Below are positions 5,922 to 14,808 of a stretch of 64,000 nucleotides of DNA, one piece after another (within the stretch, counting starts at the first letter, position 1; each line of letters begins with the position of its first letter). Origin of the DNA: Bacillota bacterium (GTDB lineage: Bacteria > Bacillota > Clostridia > Lachnospirales > Lachnospiraceae); assembly GCA_023437715.1 (NCBI GenBank), contig JAEZFK010000011.1, forward strand, positions 1-64,000, written 5' to 3'. The notes under the pieces are model-generated. The model was not told the origin of the DNA. It made no database searches and was given only the letters and a program-made list of their open reading frames with translations. The position numbers were made by a program, and so were the translations under genes.

Positions 5922-8471
5922 ATGAATTTACACGACAAGGTAAGTACTGGATTAAACGGTTTAGATCAGGTAATTGACAACCTTCGATTTGGAGATAATG
6001 TAGTTTGGCAGGCGGATTCGGTTTCAGATTATAAGAAAATGGTGGATCATTTTGTTGCAAGGGCCAAGCTGGATAATATGAGGCTGGTTTACATCCGTTT
6101 TGGTAACCATGAAAAGATACTGGATGAAAGCCAGGATATTAAGGTTTACCGTATTGACGCCAGTAAAGGGTTTGAAAGCTTTACTACGGAAATATATAAC
6201 CTGATAAAAAAAGAAGGGAAAAGGGTCCTGTATGTTTTTGATTGCCTGACTGATTTATTAAAATACTGGCATTCGGATTTGATGATTGGTAATTTTTTCA
6301 AGGCCACCTGTCCCTATCTCTATGAGCTGGATACCATCGCATATTTCACTATCAAACGAAACTTCCATACCTACAGCACAATTGCAGGCATCCGTGAAAC
6401 GACTCAGCTTTTACTTGATATATATCAGGTAAATAATAAAACATATATTCATCCTCTCAAGGTATGGCAGCGCTATTCGCCTACCATGTTTTTTCCGCAT
6501 TTGATTCAGGATCAGGAGGCTGTCTGCATTACGTCCAGTTCTGATGCCTCTGAGCTGCTCACCAACATTCAGCGCGGTGAAAATCGGCTTGATTATTGGA
6601 ATATCACTTTTAACCGGGCCAAAAAGGTGTTGAATTTTTCACCGAAGCAGCAGGAAGCGGCGAAGAAGCGCTTAATGTATATGCTGATAGGCAGTGATTC
6701 CAGAATGTTTGAGCTGTGTGACCGGTACTTGACTTTAAAGGATATTCTCATGATCGCATCCAGAGAAGTGGGTACCGGCTTTATTGGCGGAAAGAGCGTC
6801 GGCATGCTTTTGGCAAGAAAGATTCTGGAGATCGAAGGAAAAGACCGTTTTACGCCATTATTGGAACCTCACGATTCTTTCTATATTGGGTCGGATGTTT
6901 TTTATACCTATATTGTACAAAACGGTTGGTGGAGACTCCGTGCAAAGCAAAAGACGAAAGAGGGGTATTATAAGTATGCGCCTGAACTCAAAGACAAGCT
7001 TTTACGCGGGGAATTTCCCAAGGATATTCAGGAGCAGTTTGTTCAAATACTGGAATATTTCGGTCAGTCGCCCATCATTATACGTTCCAGCTCCCTCCTT
7101 GAGGATAACTTTGGAAATGCATTTGCGGGGAAATATGAAAGTGTTTTCTGTGTAAATCAAGGGACTCCTGAGGACCGGTATGAAGCTTTTGAGAAAGCCA
7201 TCCGTACGGTTTATGCAAGTACGATGAATGAGGACGCGCTGGATTACAGGATGAACCGGGGACTCTTTGAGCTGGACGAACAGATGGCCATATTGGTCCA
7301 GCGTGTTTCCGGGGACCAGTACGGAGAATACTTTTTTCCCCATATTGCCGGTGTGGGAAATTCCTCCAATCTTTATGTCTGGGATGAGAGCATTGATGCG
7401 AATTCGGGGATGCTCCGCCTGGTATTTGGACTTGGCACAAGGGCGGTTGAGAGGACGGATGGCGATTATGTGAAGGTGGTAAGCCTGGATGATCCTTTGC
7501 GGATTCCCCCAATGAATTATGAAGATCAGAATAAGTTCTCCCAGCATCGGCTGGATGTTCTTTCTTTTGCGGATAATGCCTTAGAAAGCAGAGACTTGGA
7601 TGAAGTCCTGCTGCTGGATTTAAAGACAGATAAGAGATTGTTTATGAGCCCTGATTACATAACAGAGGCCCGTTTGCGTGAGCTGGGATATATGGACAGG
7701 AAGATTCCCTATATTTTAGATTTCAAAAAATTGTTCACCGATACGGGAATTGCTCCTGTAATGAGAGAAATGCTGGAATTGCTGTCTAAAGCATATGACT
7801 ACCCTGTTGATATTGAATTTACAGCAAATTTAAAGAAAGACAATCGTTTCAAAATCAATCTCCTGCAATGCCGTCCATTACAAACCAAAGGCTTAGGTAA
7901 CACAGTAAAAATACCGGAGTTGACGGATCATAGGGATTGCTTCTTCTCCGGAAAAGGAAACTTTATGGGAGGAAGTGTACGGCTGCCCATTGATTTTGTT
8001 GTATTTGTTACGGCGAACACATACCTGGAGCTGAACGAACAGGGGAAATATGCGGCAGCCAGACAGATTGGCCTGATAAACAAAGAAATGAAAGGGAAAA
8101 ATGTCATGCTGGCAGGTCCGGGCAGATGGGGAAGCACAACACCCTCCTTAGGTATACCTGTGCATTATACGGAATTGTGCAACATGAAAGTCATTTGTGA
8201 GTATTCATCAGGGAAAGCGGGACTTATGCCGGAGCTATCCTATGGAAGCCACTTCTTTCAGGATATAGTTGAGGCGGGTATTTTTTATGTAGCCATTTTT
8301 GATGAGCATAAAGATGTGGCATTTAATCCTGACCGCATTCTTAAAGAGGAGAATATGCTGGCCTCCTTATTCCCCCAAAGCAAACAGTTTTCCGATGTGA
8401 TCCATATTGCGAAAACCAGTGGAATGGAGATATATTCTGATGTTGTGACACAAAGGCTGCTATGCAGATAG
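5922..8471 (+). CDS. KaiC/RecA-like domain fused to a PEP/pyruvate-binding (PPDK N-terminal) domain
   Basis: The product is about 849 residues. Residues 1-230 look like a KaiC/RadA-type RecA fold (S-T-G-L-x-G-L-D-x-x-I at the start; VLYVFDCLTDLL resembles a Walker B strand), but the P-loop position reads GDNVVWQADSV and has no GKT/S, so nucleotide binding there is doubtful. From about residue 270, a PPDK/PEP-synthase N-terminal ATP-grasp follows: GFIGGKSVGM near 288, IIRSSSLLEDNFGNAFAGKYES near 390-410, and LLQCRPLQTKG near 645. The phospho-histidine swivelling domain and the C-terminal PEP-binding barrel of true PPDK are absent, and a 200-residue tail of unknown fold replaces them. ATG 5922, behind a G-rich stretch, is preferred to ATG 5901. 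Its partner or substrate is unknown. Confidence 0.8.
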   Translation: MNLHDKVSTGLNGLDQVIDNLRFGDNVVWQADSVSDYKKMVDHFVARAKLDNMRLVYIRFGNHEKILDESQDIKVYRIDASKGFESFTTEIYNLIKKEGKRVLYVFDCLTDLLKYWHSDLMIGNFFKATCPYLYELDTIAYFTIKRNFHTYSTIAGIRETTQLLLDIYQVNNKTYIHPLKVWQRYSPTMFFPHLIQDQEAVCITSSSDASELLTNIQRGENRLDYWNITFNRAKKVLNFSPKQQEAAKKRLMYMLIGSDSRMFELCDRYLTLKDILMIASREVGTGFIGGKSVGMLLARKILEIEGKDRFTPLLEPHDSFYIGSDVFYTYIVQNGWWRLRAKQKTKEGYYKYAPELKDKLLRGEFPKDIQEQFVQILEYFGQSPIIIRSSSLLEDNFGNAFAGKYESVFCVNQGTPEDRYEAFEKAIRTVYASTMNEDALDYRMNRGLFELDEQMAILVQRVSGDQYGEYFFPHIAGVGNSSNLYVWDESIDANSGMLRLVFGLGTRAVERTDGDYVKVVSLDDPLRIPPMNYEDQNKFSQHRLDVLSFADNALESRDLDEVLLLDLKTDKRLFMSPDYITEARLRELGYMDRKIPYILDFKKLFTDTGIAPVMREMLELLSKAYDYPVDIEFTANLKKDNRFKINLLQCRPLQTKGLGNTVKIPELTDHRDCFFSGKGNFMGGSVRLPIDFVVFVTANTYLELNEQGKYAAARQIGLINKEMKGKNVMLAGPGRWGSTTPSLGIPVHYTELCNMKVICEYSSGKAGLMPELSYGSHFFQDIVEAGIFYVAIFDEHKDVAFNPDRILKEENMLASLFPQSKQFSDVIHIAKTSGMEIYSDVVTQRLLCR

Positions 8472-8512
8472 GAGACGGATAAAGTATACATCATCTCCAT
8501 AAATAAGCTGAA

Positions 8513-8547
8513 ACGGCAGAGGAATATATCCCCTGCCGTCTCTTTGT
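8513..8547. terminator. Bidirectional terminator between convergent genes
   Basis: ACGGCAG (8513-8519) pairs with CTGCCGT (8533-8539), with extra pairing of AGG and CCC inside. CTCTTTG follows on the plus strand and TTTCAG on the minus strand. It separates the plus-strand fusion gene from the minus-strand chvE. Confidence 0.7.
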
Positions 8548-8566
8548 ATGTATTCCTGCTAATTAA

Positions 8567-9736
8567 TTATTTCAGAAGCTCAAGGCGGCCAGGATCGTTC
8601 GCAAATGCTTCTTTTGCGTTATCTTTTGTAACAACAAGCGGAGGAAGCTCATAAATGCCAACGTCCTTCTTGCCGTTGTTTACGCTGGTATCAGGTTTCG
8701 GCATACCGTTGCCTGCCTGCAGGGACTTGATGATATCAATTGTTTTGCCTACAAGAACATCGGTTGGCTTCGCCACAGTTGAATACTGTCTGCCGGACCA
8801 AACCCACTGAACGGATTCATTCTCAGCGTCAAGACCTGAAACCACGGGGATCTTCTGTCCGGCCTGCTCGGATGCGGTAATGATGGCGCGGGCAATGCCG
8901 TCATTTGGTGACAGAACGCCGTCAATTTCCTTATCGGAGTAGAAACCGGAGAGCAGGGAATCCATACGGGCCTGTGCCTTGGAGTTATCCCAGTCAAGGG
9001 TTGCGCACTGTGTGAAATCAGTCTGACCGGATACGACTACAAGTGTTCCGTCATCAATTTTTGGCTGAAGAACTGACATAGCTCCTTTGAAGAAGTTGGG
9101 TGCGTTGGGGTCAGCAGGGCCGCCGCCGAACAACTCGATATTGTAAGGAGGTTCGCCTTTTTCCTTTGCCAATCCGTCAAGCAGTGCCTGGCCCTGTAAT
9201 TCACCGGTCTTAATGCTTCCGAACTGTACCACGCCGTCAACACCGGTGGTGTTCTCAAGGAGACGGTCATAACCAATGATTGTAATGCCGGCAGCAGCTG
9301 CTTCTTCCAGAACCGATCCCAGCTGTGAACCGTCAACAGGACCGACAACAATAACCTTGGCGCCGTTTTGAATCATGGATTCAATTTGCTGCTGCTGCTG
9401 AGGAACCTTGTTATCAGCGGCCTGAACAATTGCCTTAAAGCCCGCAGCCTCTAACTGGGTCTTGAACATTTCGTCAGCCTCTTTCCAGTTCTGGGTGCCC
9501 AGCCATGGCAGGGAAACACCGATGGTTGCATTTGCTTCAAAGCCTTTGGCCGATTCCTGGGCGGCCGTCTCTTTTGCGGTGGTCTCCTGAGCAGCCGATT
9601 CCTTTGCAGTCGTCTCCTGAGCGGCTGTTGTTGCCGCAGTCGTTGCAGCGGCTTCACGTCCGCTGCCGCAACCTGTCATCGCCACTGCCGCAGCAAATGC
9701 TGCTGCCGCCATAAGTAGGGATAAATTTTTTTTCAT
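8567..9736 (-). CDS. chvE: Multiple-monosaccharide ABC transporter substrate-binding lipoprotein (ChvE family)
   Basis: The 389-residue lipoprotein has a signal peptide ending A-M-T-G-C (lipobox Cys near 23), followed by an Ala/Thr/Glu-rich linker with repeated TAAQETTAKE-like units. The binding domain begins near residue 70 (IGVSLPWLGTQNW) and shows the type-1 periplasmic-binding fold, with QAADNKVPQQQQQIESMI and SPNDGIARAI characteristic of ChvE/xylose-type proteins. Relatives bind galactose, xylose, arabinose or glucose. AAGGAGG precedes the start. It is the last gene of the minus-strand unit, 53 bases after the permease gene. That order, with the binding protein last, is the reverse of the common one. 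Confidence 0.9.
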   Translation of the reverse strand: MKKNLSLLMAAAAFAAAVAMTGCGSGREAAATTAATTAAQETTAKESAAQETTAKETAAQESAKGFEANATIGVSLPWLGTQNWKEADEMFKTQLEAAGFKAIVQAADNKVPQQQQQIESMIQNGAKVIVVGPVDGSQLGSVLEEAAAAGITIIGYDRLLENTTGVDGVVQFGSIKTGELQGQALLDGLAKEKGEPPYNIELFGGGPADPNAPNFFKGAMSVLQPKIDDGTLVVVSGQTDFTQCATLDWDNSKAQARMDSLLSGFYSDKEIDGVLSPNDGIARAIITASEQAGQKIPVVSGLDAENESVQWVWSGRQYSTVAKPTDVLVGKTIDIIKSLQAGNGMPKPDTSVNNGKKDVGIYELPPLVVTKDNAKEAFANDPGRLELLK

Positions 9737-9789
9737 TCTTTAACCTCCTTTTTTAAGTCCTTCGACTATATAAGGCCCAGCCGCGCAGT

Positions 9790-11040
9790 TTATTGGGAAT
9801 CACTGCCGGCAGGCTTGCCTTCCTTTGATTTGGTTTCCTTTTCAGGGAATAAGGTTCCTGTGATGGAACGGCGTCCATGCGCCTTGTTGTAAACATCGAA
9901 AGCAACTGCAGCCAGCAATACAAAGCCCTTAATGACCTGGGTACGGTCGGCTCCAACTCCCATGAGCATGAGTCCGGAGTTGAGAACAGCCATTACCATG
10001 CCGCCTACCATGGTGTTGAGAACTGTACCAATACCGCCTGAAACAGCCGCGCCTCCGATAAAGACCGATGCAATGGCGTCCAGCTCCCAGCCGGTGCCGT
10101 CGGAAGGGCCTGCCGCAGTTGAGCGGCCTACGAACATGATTCCTGCCAAAGCTGCAAGAAATGACATGTTAAGCATGGTGAGAAAATAGGTTTTCTGGAC
10201 ATTTACACCGGACAGAGCGGCTGCGCTCTTGTTGCCCCCTACTGCGTAGATGTGGCGTCCAAACTTGGTGCGCTGGGTGATTATGTGGTAAATGATGATC
10301 AAAATCACCAGAATCAGACCTGGCACAGGGAATGATGTACCGGGACGTCCGGAACCGAAAAGCCAGGTAAAGTAGGCAATGATGGCTCCAACCAGAACGA
10401 TCCGTACCACAACCGGCCAAAGGGGTTCGTTTGTCCCTGAGAGACCGGACGAGCGGGTCCGCCGCCGCAGCTGTGCATAGGCGAAAGCAGCGATTGCGAT
10501 GACTCCCAGCAGCAGTGTGGAATTGTTCATTCCGGTAAAGGCAGGGCCCCATTCCGGCAAGTATCCGGCGCCGAACCATTTGAGTTCCGGCGGTGCGGGT
10601 ACGGAGATGGACTTTGATATCCAGATGACTCCTCCGCGGAAGATCATCATGCCGCCCAGTGTGGTAATAAAGCCGGGGATGCCCAGCTTGGAAAGCCAGA
10701 AGCCCTGCCATGCTCCGGCTGCGACGCCGATTGCAAGGCTGACAATTACTGCGAGCCACCAGGGAAAGTGGAGATCCCGTGCTACCAGAGCCATAACCAT
10801 CCCTGAGAATCCGGCCACAGAGCCTACGGACAAATCAATCTGTCCGATGACGATAACCATCAGCATTCCAATGGCCAGAACTAATACATAGGCGTTGCCG
10901 GACAGCAGGTTCTGAAAGTTAGAGGAAGTAACCATTCTTCCCCCTGAAGTAATATTGAAGATAATGATAAGAGCCGCCAGGGCGATCACCATTGTGTACT
11001 GACGAAGATCACCGCCTAATACTTTTTTTATGTATTTCAT
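9790..11040 (-). CDS. mmsB: Multiple-monosaccharide ABC transporter permease (MmsB/GguB)
   Basis: This 416-residue polytopic permease belongs to the BPD-transp-2 (ribose/xylose) family. It has the conserved I-G-Q-I-D-L-S-V-G-S-V-A-G region (residues about 65-77) and the cytoplasmic GGNKSAAALSGVNVQKT loop that contacts the ATPase. GGAAVSGGIGTVLNTMVGG near 330-350 is also family-typical. A central soluble insert (about residues 195-215) rich in Arg and Ser matches GguB/MmsB proteins. The ATG overlaps the end of the ATPase gene by four bases (ATGA), indicating translational coupling. Confidence 0.92.
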   Translation of the reverse strand: MKYIKKVLGGDLRQYTMVIALAALIIIFNITSGGRMVTSSNFQNLLSGNAYVLVLAIGMLMVIVIGQIDLSVGSVAGFSGMVMALVARDLHFPWWLAVIVSLAIGVAAGAWQGFWLSKLGIPGFITTLGGMMIFRGGVIWISKSISVPAPPELKWFGAGYLPEWGPAFTGMNNSTLLLGVIAIAAFAYAQLRRRTRSSGLSGTNEPLWPVVVRIVLVGAIIAYFTWLFGSGRPGTSFPVPGLILVILIIIYHIITQRTKFGRHIYAVGGNKSAAALSGVNVQKTYFLTMLNMSFLAALAGIMFVGRSTAAGPSDGTGWELDAIASVFIGGAAVSGGIGTVLNTMVGGMVMAVLNSGLMLMGVGADRTQVIKGFVLLAAVAFDVYNKAHGRRSITGTLFPEKETKSKEGKPAGSDSQ

Positions 11041-12605
11041 GATGCTTTCCCGTCCTTTCCTGATTCAGATTCTGCGGCAGAGGTATCTGTCATCATTCGC
11101 ATGAGCCTTACCTGATCGGCTTCACTGCGATCCAACTCGCCGGTTATGGTTCCCTCAAAAATGGTGTATATCCTGTCCGCCATGCCAAGCAGTTCCGGCA
11201 GCTCGGAGGAAATGAGCACCACCGCTTTCCCCTGATCTGCAAGGGCATGGATCAGGCGGTAAATCTCATATTTGGCGCCGACGTCGATTCCTCGTGTGGG
11301 CTCGTCGAGAATCAGGACCTCCGGCTCCGTAAACATCCATTTGCCAAGAACAACCTTTTGCTGGTTTCCTCCGGACAAGGTGTTTACGCCGATATCAACG
11401 CTGGGAGCCTTAATGTTTAAGGAATGGCGGTATTTTTCGGCAGCCTGGAACTCCTTATCGGAATCGAGTAACCGGCCCCGTTCAATTGCCTTTAGGTTTG
11501 CCGACACAATTGTCATGCGGATGGTGTCAATCAGATTGAGGCCCAGGGTCTTCCGGTCCTCCGGCACATAAGCGATGCCGTGTTTAATGGCGGAGGCAAC
11601 GGAGGTGACGCGAACCTGTTTACCTCTGATTTTAATGGTTCCGCCGAGATGGATGCCGTAGTTGCGTCCGAAGATGGATCGCATGAGCTCTGTTCTTCCT
11701 GCGCCCATGAGGCCGGCAAAGCCGACGATCTCACCAGCTCTGACATAGAAGCTGGAGTTTTTACACACCATCCGTCCCGCAATGTAGGGATCCTCAACAC
11801 ACCAGTCGGACACTTCGAAAATAACATCTCCGGGATGTGATTCATGTTCAGGATAGCGGTTTTCGATGGAACGTCCCACCATGGAACGAATGATCCGGTC
11901 CTCATCCACACGCCCTGCTTCCACAGGGTAGGTGTCTACCGTGCGGCCGTCCCGGATTACCGTAACAGCGTCCGATATTGCCGCAATCTCGTTGAGCTTG
12001 TGGGATATCATGATACAGGTTATGTCCCGTGTTTTTAAGTCCCGCATGAGATTCAGCAGGTTTGCAGAGTCAGCCTCATTGAGAGCGGAGGTGGGCTCGT
12101 CGAGAATCAGCAGCTTGACGTTTTTGGACAGGGCCTTGGCAATTTCCACCAATTGCTGCTGTCCTACGCCCAGATGCTTGATTAAGGTACTGGGATCAAT
12201 GGTCAGTCCCACCCGTGCAAGCAGATCCACGGTGCGGTGTCTGGCAGTGTCCCAGTCAATCAGGCCGTGCTTAACCACCTCGTTTCCCATAAAAATGTTT
12301 TCGGTAATGGACAGCTCCGGAATCATTGTCAGCTCCTGGTGAATGATTACGATGCCGGCGTTCTCCGATTCCTTGATATTCTTAAAAGTCATTTCGCTGC
12401 CCATGTAAATGATCCGGCCTTCATAGGTACCGTAAGGGTGAACGCCGGACAAAACCTTCATCAAGGTTGATTTTCCGGCGCCGTTTTCTCCGCAAATTGC
12501 GTGAATGTCTCCCTGGCGCACCTCCAGCGTCACGTTATCCAGTGCGCGCACTCCCGGAAAGACCTTGGTGATGCCCTGCATTTGAAGGATTAAAGGATGT
12601 TCCAT
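11037..12605 (-). CDS. mmsA: Multiple-monosaccharide ABC transporter ATP-binding protein (MmsA/GguA)
   Basis: The 522-residue protein has two ABC ATPase domains. The first has Walker A G-E-N-G-A-G-K-S-T near residue 40, signature L-G-V-G-Q-Q-Q-L-V-E, and Walker B L-L-I-L-D-E-P-T-S. The second has a degenerate Walker A (G-L-M-G-A-G-R-T-E near 295), signature L-S-G-G-N-Q-Q-K-V-V, and Walker B V-L-I-L-D-E-P-T-R. This asymmetry is normal for sugar importers of the RbsA/XylG class. GGGAGG precedes the ATG. A small hairpin lies in the 45-base gap after the HAD gene, so read-through from the ROK promoter is likely. Confidence 0.93.
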   Translation of the reverse strand: MEHPLILQMQGITKVFPGVRALDNVTLEVRQGDIHAICGENGAGKSTLMKVLSGVHPYGTYEGRIIYMGSEMTFKNIKESENAGIVIIHQELTMIPELSITENIFMGNEVVKHGLIDWDTARHRTVDLLARVGLTIDPSTLIKHLGVGQQQLVEIAKALSKNVKLLILDEPTSALNEADSANLLNLMRDLKTRDITCIMISHKLNEIAAISDAVTVIRDGRTVDTYPVEAGRVDEDRIIRSMVGRSIENRYPEHESHPGDVIFEVSDWCVEDPYIAGRMVCKNSSFYVRAGEIVGFAGLMGAGRTELMRSIFGRNYGIHLGGTIKIRGKQVRVTSVASAIKHGIAYVPEDRKTLGLNLIDTIRMTIVSANLKAIERGRLLDSDKEFQAAEKYRHSLNIKAPSVDIGVNTLSGGNQQKVVLGKWMFTEPEVLILDEPTRGIDVGAKYEIYRLIHALADQGKAVVLISSELPELLGMADRIYTIFEGTITGELDRSEADQVRLMRMMTDTSAAESESGKDGKAS

Positions 12606-12621
12606 AACCTACCTCCCTATA

Positions 12622-12641
12622 TGCCTGCACTCTGGCAGGCA
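12622..12641 (-). promoter_or_regulatory. Small hairpin in front of the mmsA ribosome binding site
   Basis: TGCCTGC (12622-12628) pairs with GCAGGCA (12635-12641) around a six-base loop, directly upstream of the mmsA ribosome binding site and without a T run. It may tune translation or mark an RNA processing site between the HAD/ROK part and the transporter part of the transcript. Confidence 0.35.
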
Positions 12642-12650
12642 AGTATTATA

Positions 12651-13484
12651 CTATATGCGTTCCACTGCAAAATCCAGCTGCCGAAGCCCTGCCAGCACGC
12701 CCTCGTGGTCGTTGTCTGACGTCACATTCCGGGCCTGCCTTTTCACCTCTTCCGGCGCATTGCCCATGGCAAAGCTGGTGCCGGTGGAAAGCAGCATATC
12801 CATATCGTTGAAATTGTCACCGAAAGACACCGTAGCCTCTGTGGGAATGCCGTAATTCCTGCACAGGTACTTGACTGCTCCGGATTTTGAGACTGCGCCG
12901 TCCATGATTTCAAGGTAAGTGTCTTTGGACCGGTAAATGGACAGCTGAGGGAATTTTTCTTTCATCGCCTTGTTTAAAGCGGCAATCTGCCCGGCTTCTC
13001 CCATGCACAGAAACTTATGTATATGGCCGTCGGAGGGGATAAAATCAGCAATTTTCCCCTCTACCGGCACCGATGACGTGATACCTTGTTCCTGTATCAC
13101 CCATTTGTCATTAACATTGTCTACGATCCAGTGATCATGGGAAAAGGCGCTGCAGCAAACTGGCTTCCACTCCTTTTTGATAAATTCGTCGATGAGAACT
13201 GCCTCTTCCCGGCGGATTCCGACAGTTTTGGCGCAATCCCCATGCTCATCGAGAATCAGCGCGCCGCTGTAGCAGACAATGGGGGCCTTTATTTGTAATT
13301 CGTTCTGCAAAGGAAAAATTCCTGAGGGCATGCGCGCCGATACCATGATAAAAGGAATGCCGGCACGGGAAAGCTCCCGTATTTTTTGCCCTGTGTCTTT
13401 GGAAATCTGATGCTTTGAATCTATAAGCGTCCCGTCAATATCGCAAAAGACCATTTTATACTGCATTGTTTCCGGGCTGGTCAA
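12651..13484 (-). CDS. Cof-type HAD-IIB family hydrolase
   Basis: The protein of about 277 residues has the HAD motifs in order: motif I F-C-D-I-D-G-T-L-I-D near residue 12-21, motif II V-S-A-R near 50, a Cof-type C2 cap, a conserved Lys in K-S-G-A-V-K-Y-L near 207, and motif IV S-F-G-D-N-F-N-D-M-D-M-L near 228. It is expected to dephosphorylate sugar phosphates or similar small molecules. The frame begins with a TTG at 13484, which overlaps the ROK stop codon; an ATG at 13466 is the alternative, and the sequence does not decide. Its position between a sugar repressor and a sugar importer suggests relief of sugar-phosphate stress. Confidence 0.88.
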   Translation of the reverse strand: MTSPETMQYKMVFCDIDGTLIDSKHQISKDTGQKIRELSRAGIPFIMVSARMPSGIFPLQNELQIKAPIVCYSGALILDEHGDCAKTVGIRREEAVLIDEFIKKEWKPVCCSAFSHDHWIVDNVNDKWVIQEQGITSSVPVEGKIADFIPSDGHIHKFLCMGEAGQIAALNKAMKEKFPQLSIYRSKDTYLEIMDGAVSKSGAVKYLCRNYGIPTEATVSFGDNFNDMDMLLSTGTSFAMGNAPEEVKRQARNVTSDNDHEGVLAGLRQLDFAVERI

Positions 13485-14710
13485 ACGGGTCCCACCACCT
13501 CTTCTTTTACCGCCAAAAATGCACTGGGCATTTGCAGCACCTTATCCGTGGCTATGGCGGCTGCGCCGTACAGGGTAGGATCAACCTTGAGGCTGGATAT
13601 TTTAATCTGCACCCTGGAACGCAGTTCAGAAATAGAGCGCTGCTTCACCACCTCCTGAATCGTGGGCATCAGCAAATCCCCTCCCTGTGATACAATGTCG
13701 CCGATGACAATAATATCCGGGTTATAGGCATTGATCAGGGTCACACAGCCGTAGCCAATGTATTCCGCTACCTCCCGTACCACCTCCAGCGCCTTCTGGT
13801 TGCCGCCCCGGGCCGCTTCAAAAACGGCATTGCAGGCGTCAGAGTTTTGCTGATGACCGTTGGAGAAACATTCCGGCACACGCTGCCGTGCCATCTCCAC
13901 CATGGCAGGCGCCGAACAATATAACTCCAGGCAGCCGTAGTTGCCGCATTCACAGTGAGGACCGTGGACGTCCACGCTGATGTGACCGATTTCACTGGCA
14001 GCGCCCTGTACGCCCAGCAGCAGGCTGCCCCGCTCGATAATACCGGATCCCACCCCTTCCCCCACCAGGAAATAGGCCAGTGTGTGCAGCGGACGTGGAT
14101 GGTCTCCAAACCACCATTCCGCCAGCGCCCCTGCGTTGCCGTCATGCACCATGAAAAATGGCTTGTTAAACTCGTCTTTGAATTCCTCAATAAAATTGAT
14201 GTTGTGCCAGGTAGGCATCTGGGTTACTACTGCAATGCGTCCCTCATCCTGTAAGTAAGGACCGGGTACGGCAAGACCGATAGCCACCACATTCTTATAC
14301 TTTTCCAGCATATCGTGTATCTGCTTTTTCATAGAAGAAAGCACCGACTTCTGGTCCTGATCAAGTGAATATTCTGTTTCGGTTTGAGTGTATATTTTAC
14401 CTGAGATATCGAATACGCCGACTGCAAATATGTGCCTTGCAAATTTTACGCCGATGATCTGATGCCTGTCGGCATTCAGCTTCAGCCCAATGGAACGGCG
14501 GTTACCGCTGCCCTTTATGCTGCCCACCTCGGATACGATACCCATTTCCATCAGAGCCGCCACTATTTTTGTAATAGATGCCTGGGTGAGCCCCATTTGT
14601 TTGGCAATATCCGCCCTGGAGCATACCTCCCGCTGCTGTAATATCTTTACAACGGCGGAGCGGTTCATCTCAGTCAAATCGCTGTTGTTGCTGCCTATTG
14701 TATCTCGCAT
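13481..14710 (-). CDS. ROK family transcriptional repressor (NagC/XylR type)
   Basis: The protein has an N-terminal winged helix-turn-helix (about residues 10-70, S-R-A-D-I-A-K-Q-M-G-L-T-Q-A-S-I-T-K-I) and a ROK sugar-kinase-like domain. The zinc-binding motif C-E-C-G-N-Y-G-C near residue 260 and the G-H-I-S-V-D-V sugar contact region are present. The usual ATP-binding D-x-G-x-T is replaced by GVKFARHIF, as in regulators without kinase activity. The start is unsettled: ATG 14710 is given, with ATG 14734 and TTG 14746 in frame upstream. It is the first gene of the minus-strand unit and probably represses its own promoter and the MmsAB-ChvE transporter, with a monosaccharide as inducer. Confidence 0.88.
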   Translation of the reverse strand: MRDTIGSNNSDLTEMNRSAVVKILQQREVCSRADIAKQMGLTQASITKIVAALMEMGIVSEVGSIKGSGNRRSIGLKLNADRHQIIGVKFARHIFAVGVFDISGKIYTQTETEYSLDQDQKSVLSSMKKQIHDMLEKYKNVVAIGLAVPGPYLQDEGRIAVVTQMPTWHNINFIEEFKDEFNKPFFMVHDGNAGALAEWWFGDHPRPLHTLAYFLVGEGVGSGIIERGSLLLGVQGAASEIGHISVDVHGPHCECGNYGCLELYCSAPAMVEMARQRVPECFSNGHQQNSDACNAVFEAARGGNQKALEVVREVAEYIGYGCVTLINAYNPDIIVIGDIVSQGGDLLMPTIQEVVKQRSISELRSRVQIKISSLKVDPTLYGAAAIATDKVLQMPSAFLAVKEEVVGPV

Positions 14711-14742
14711 TTTTGTTGACCGACCTCTTCCCATGTTTTGAA

Positions 14743-14808
14743 GCAAGCATTCTTGCGTTAATTCATTAACTCTGTTTATAGATTAATACAAAGATGTCAA
14801 TTTGTCAA
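14743..14808 (-). promoter_or_regulatory. ROK-operon promoter with two adjacent palindromic operators
   Basis: Read on the minus strand, TTGACA (14803-14808), a 17-base spacer and TAATCT (14780-14785) form the promoter. Downstream of the -10 box lie two abutting 14-bp inverted repeats: GTTAAT-TC-ATTAAC (14757-14770, plus strand) and GCAAG-CATT-CTTGC (14743-14756). Their position over the early transcribed region suits autorepression by the ROK protein. Confidence 0.7.

Noticed and set aside
7002..7547. 181-codon antisense frame inside the KaiC/PPDK fusion gene
   Set aside because: It is a shadow frame: the sense strand carries clear PPDK motifs throughout, and the antisense product matches nothing.
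9451..9700. Long alternative frames inside the chvE linker region
   Set aside because: They result from the repetitive Ala/Thr/Glu codons of the lipoprotein linker and have no ribosome binding sites.
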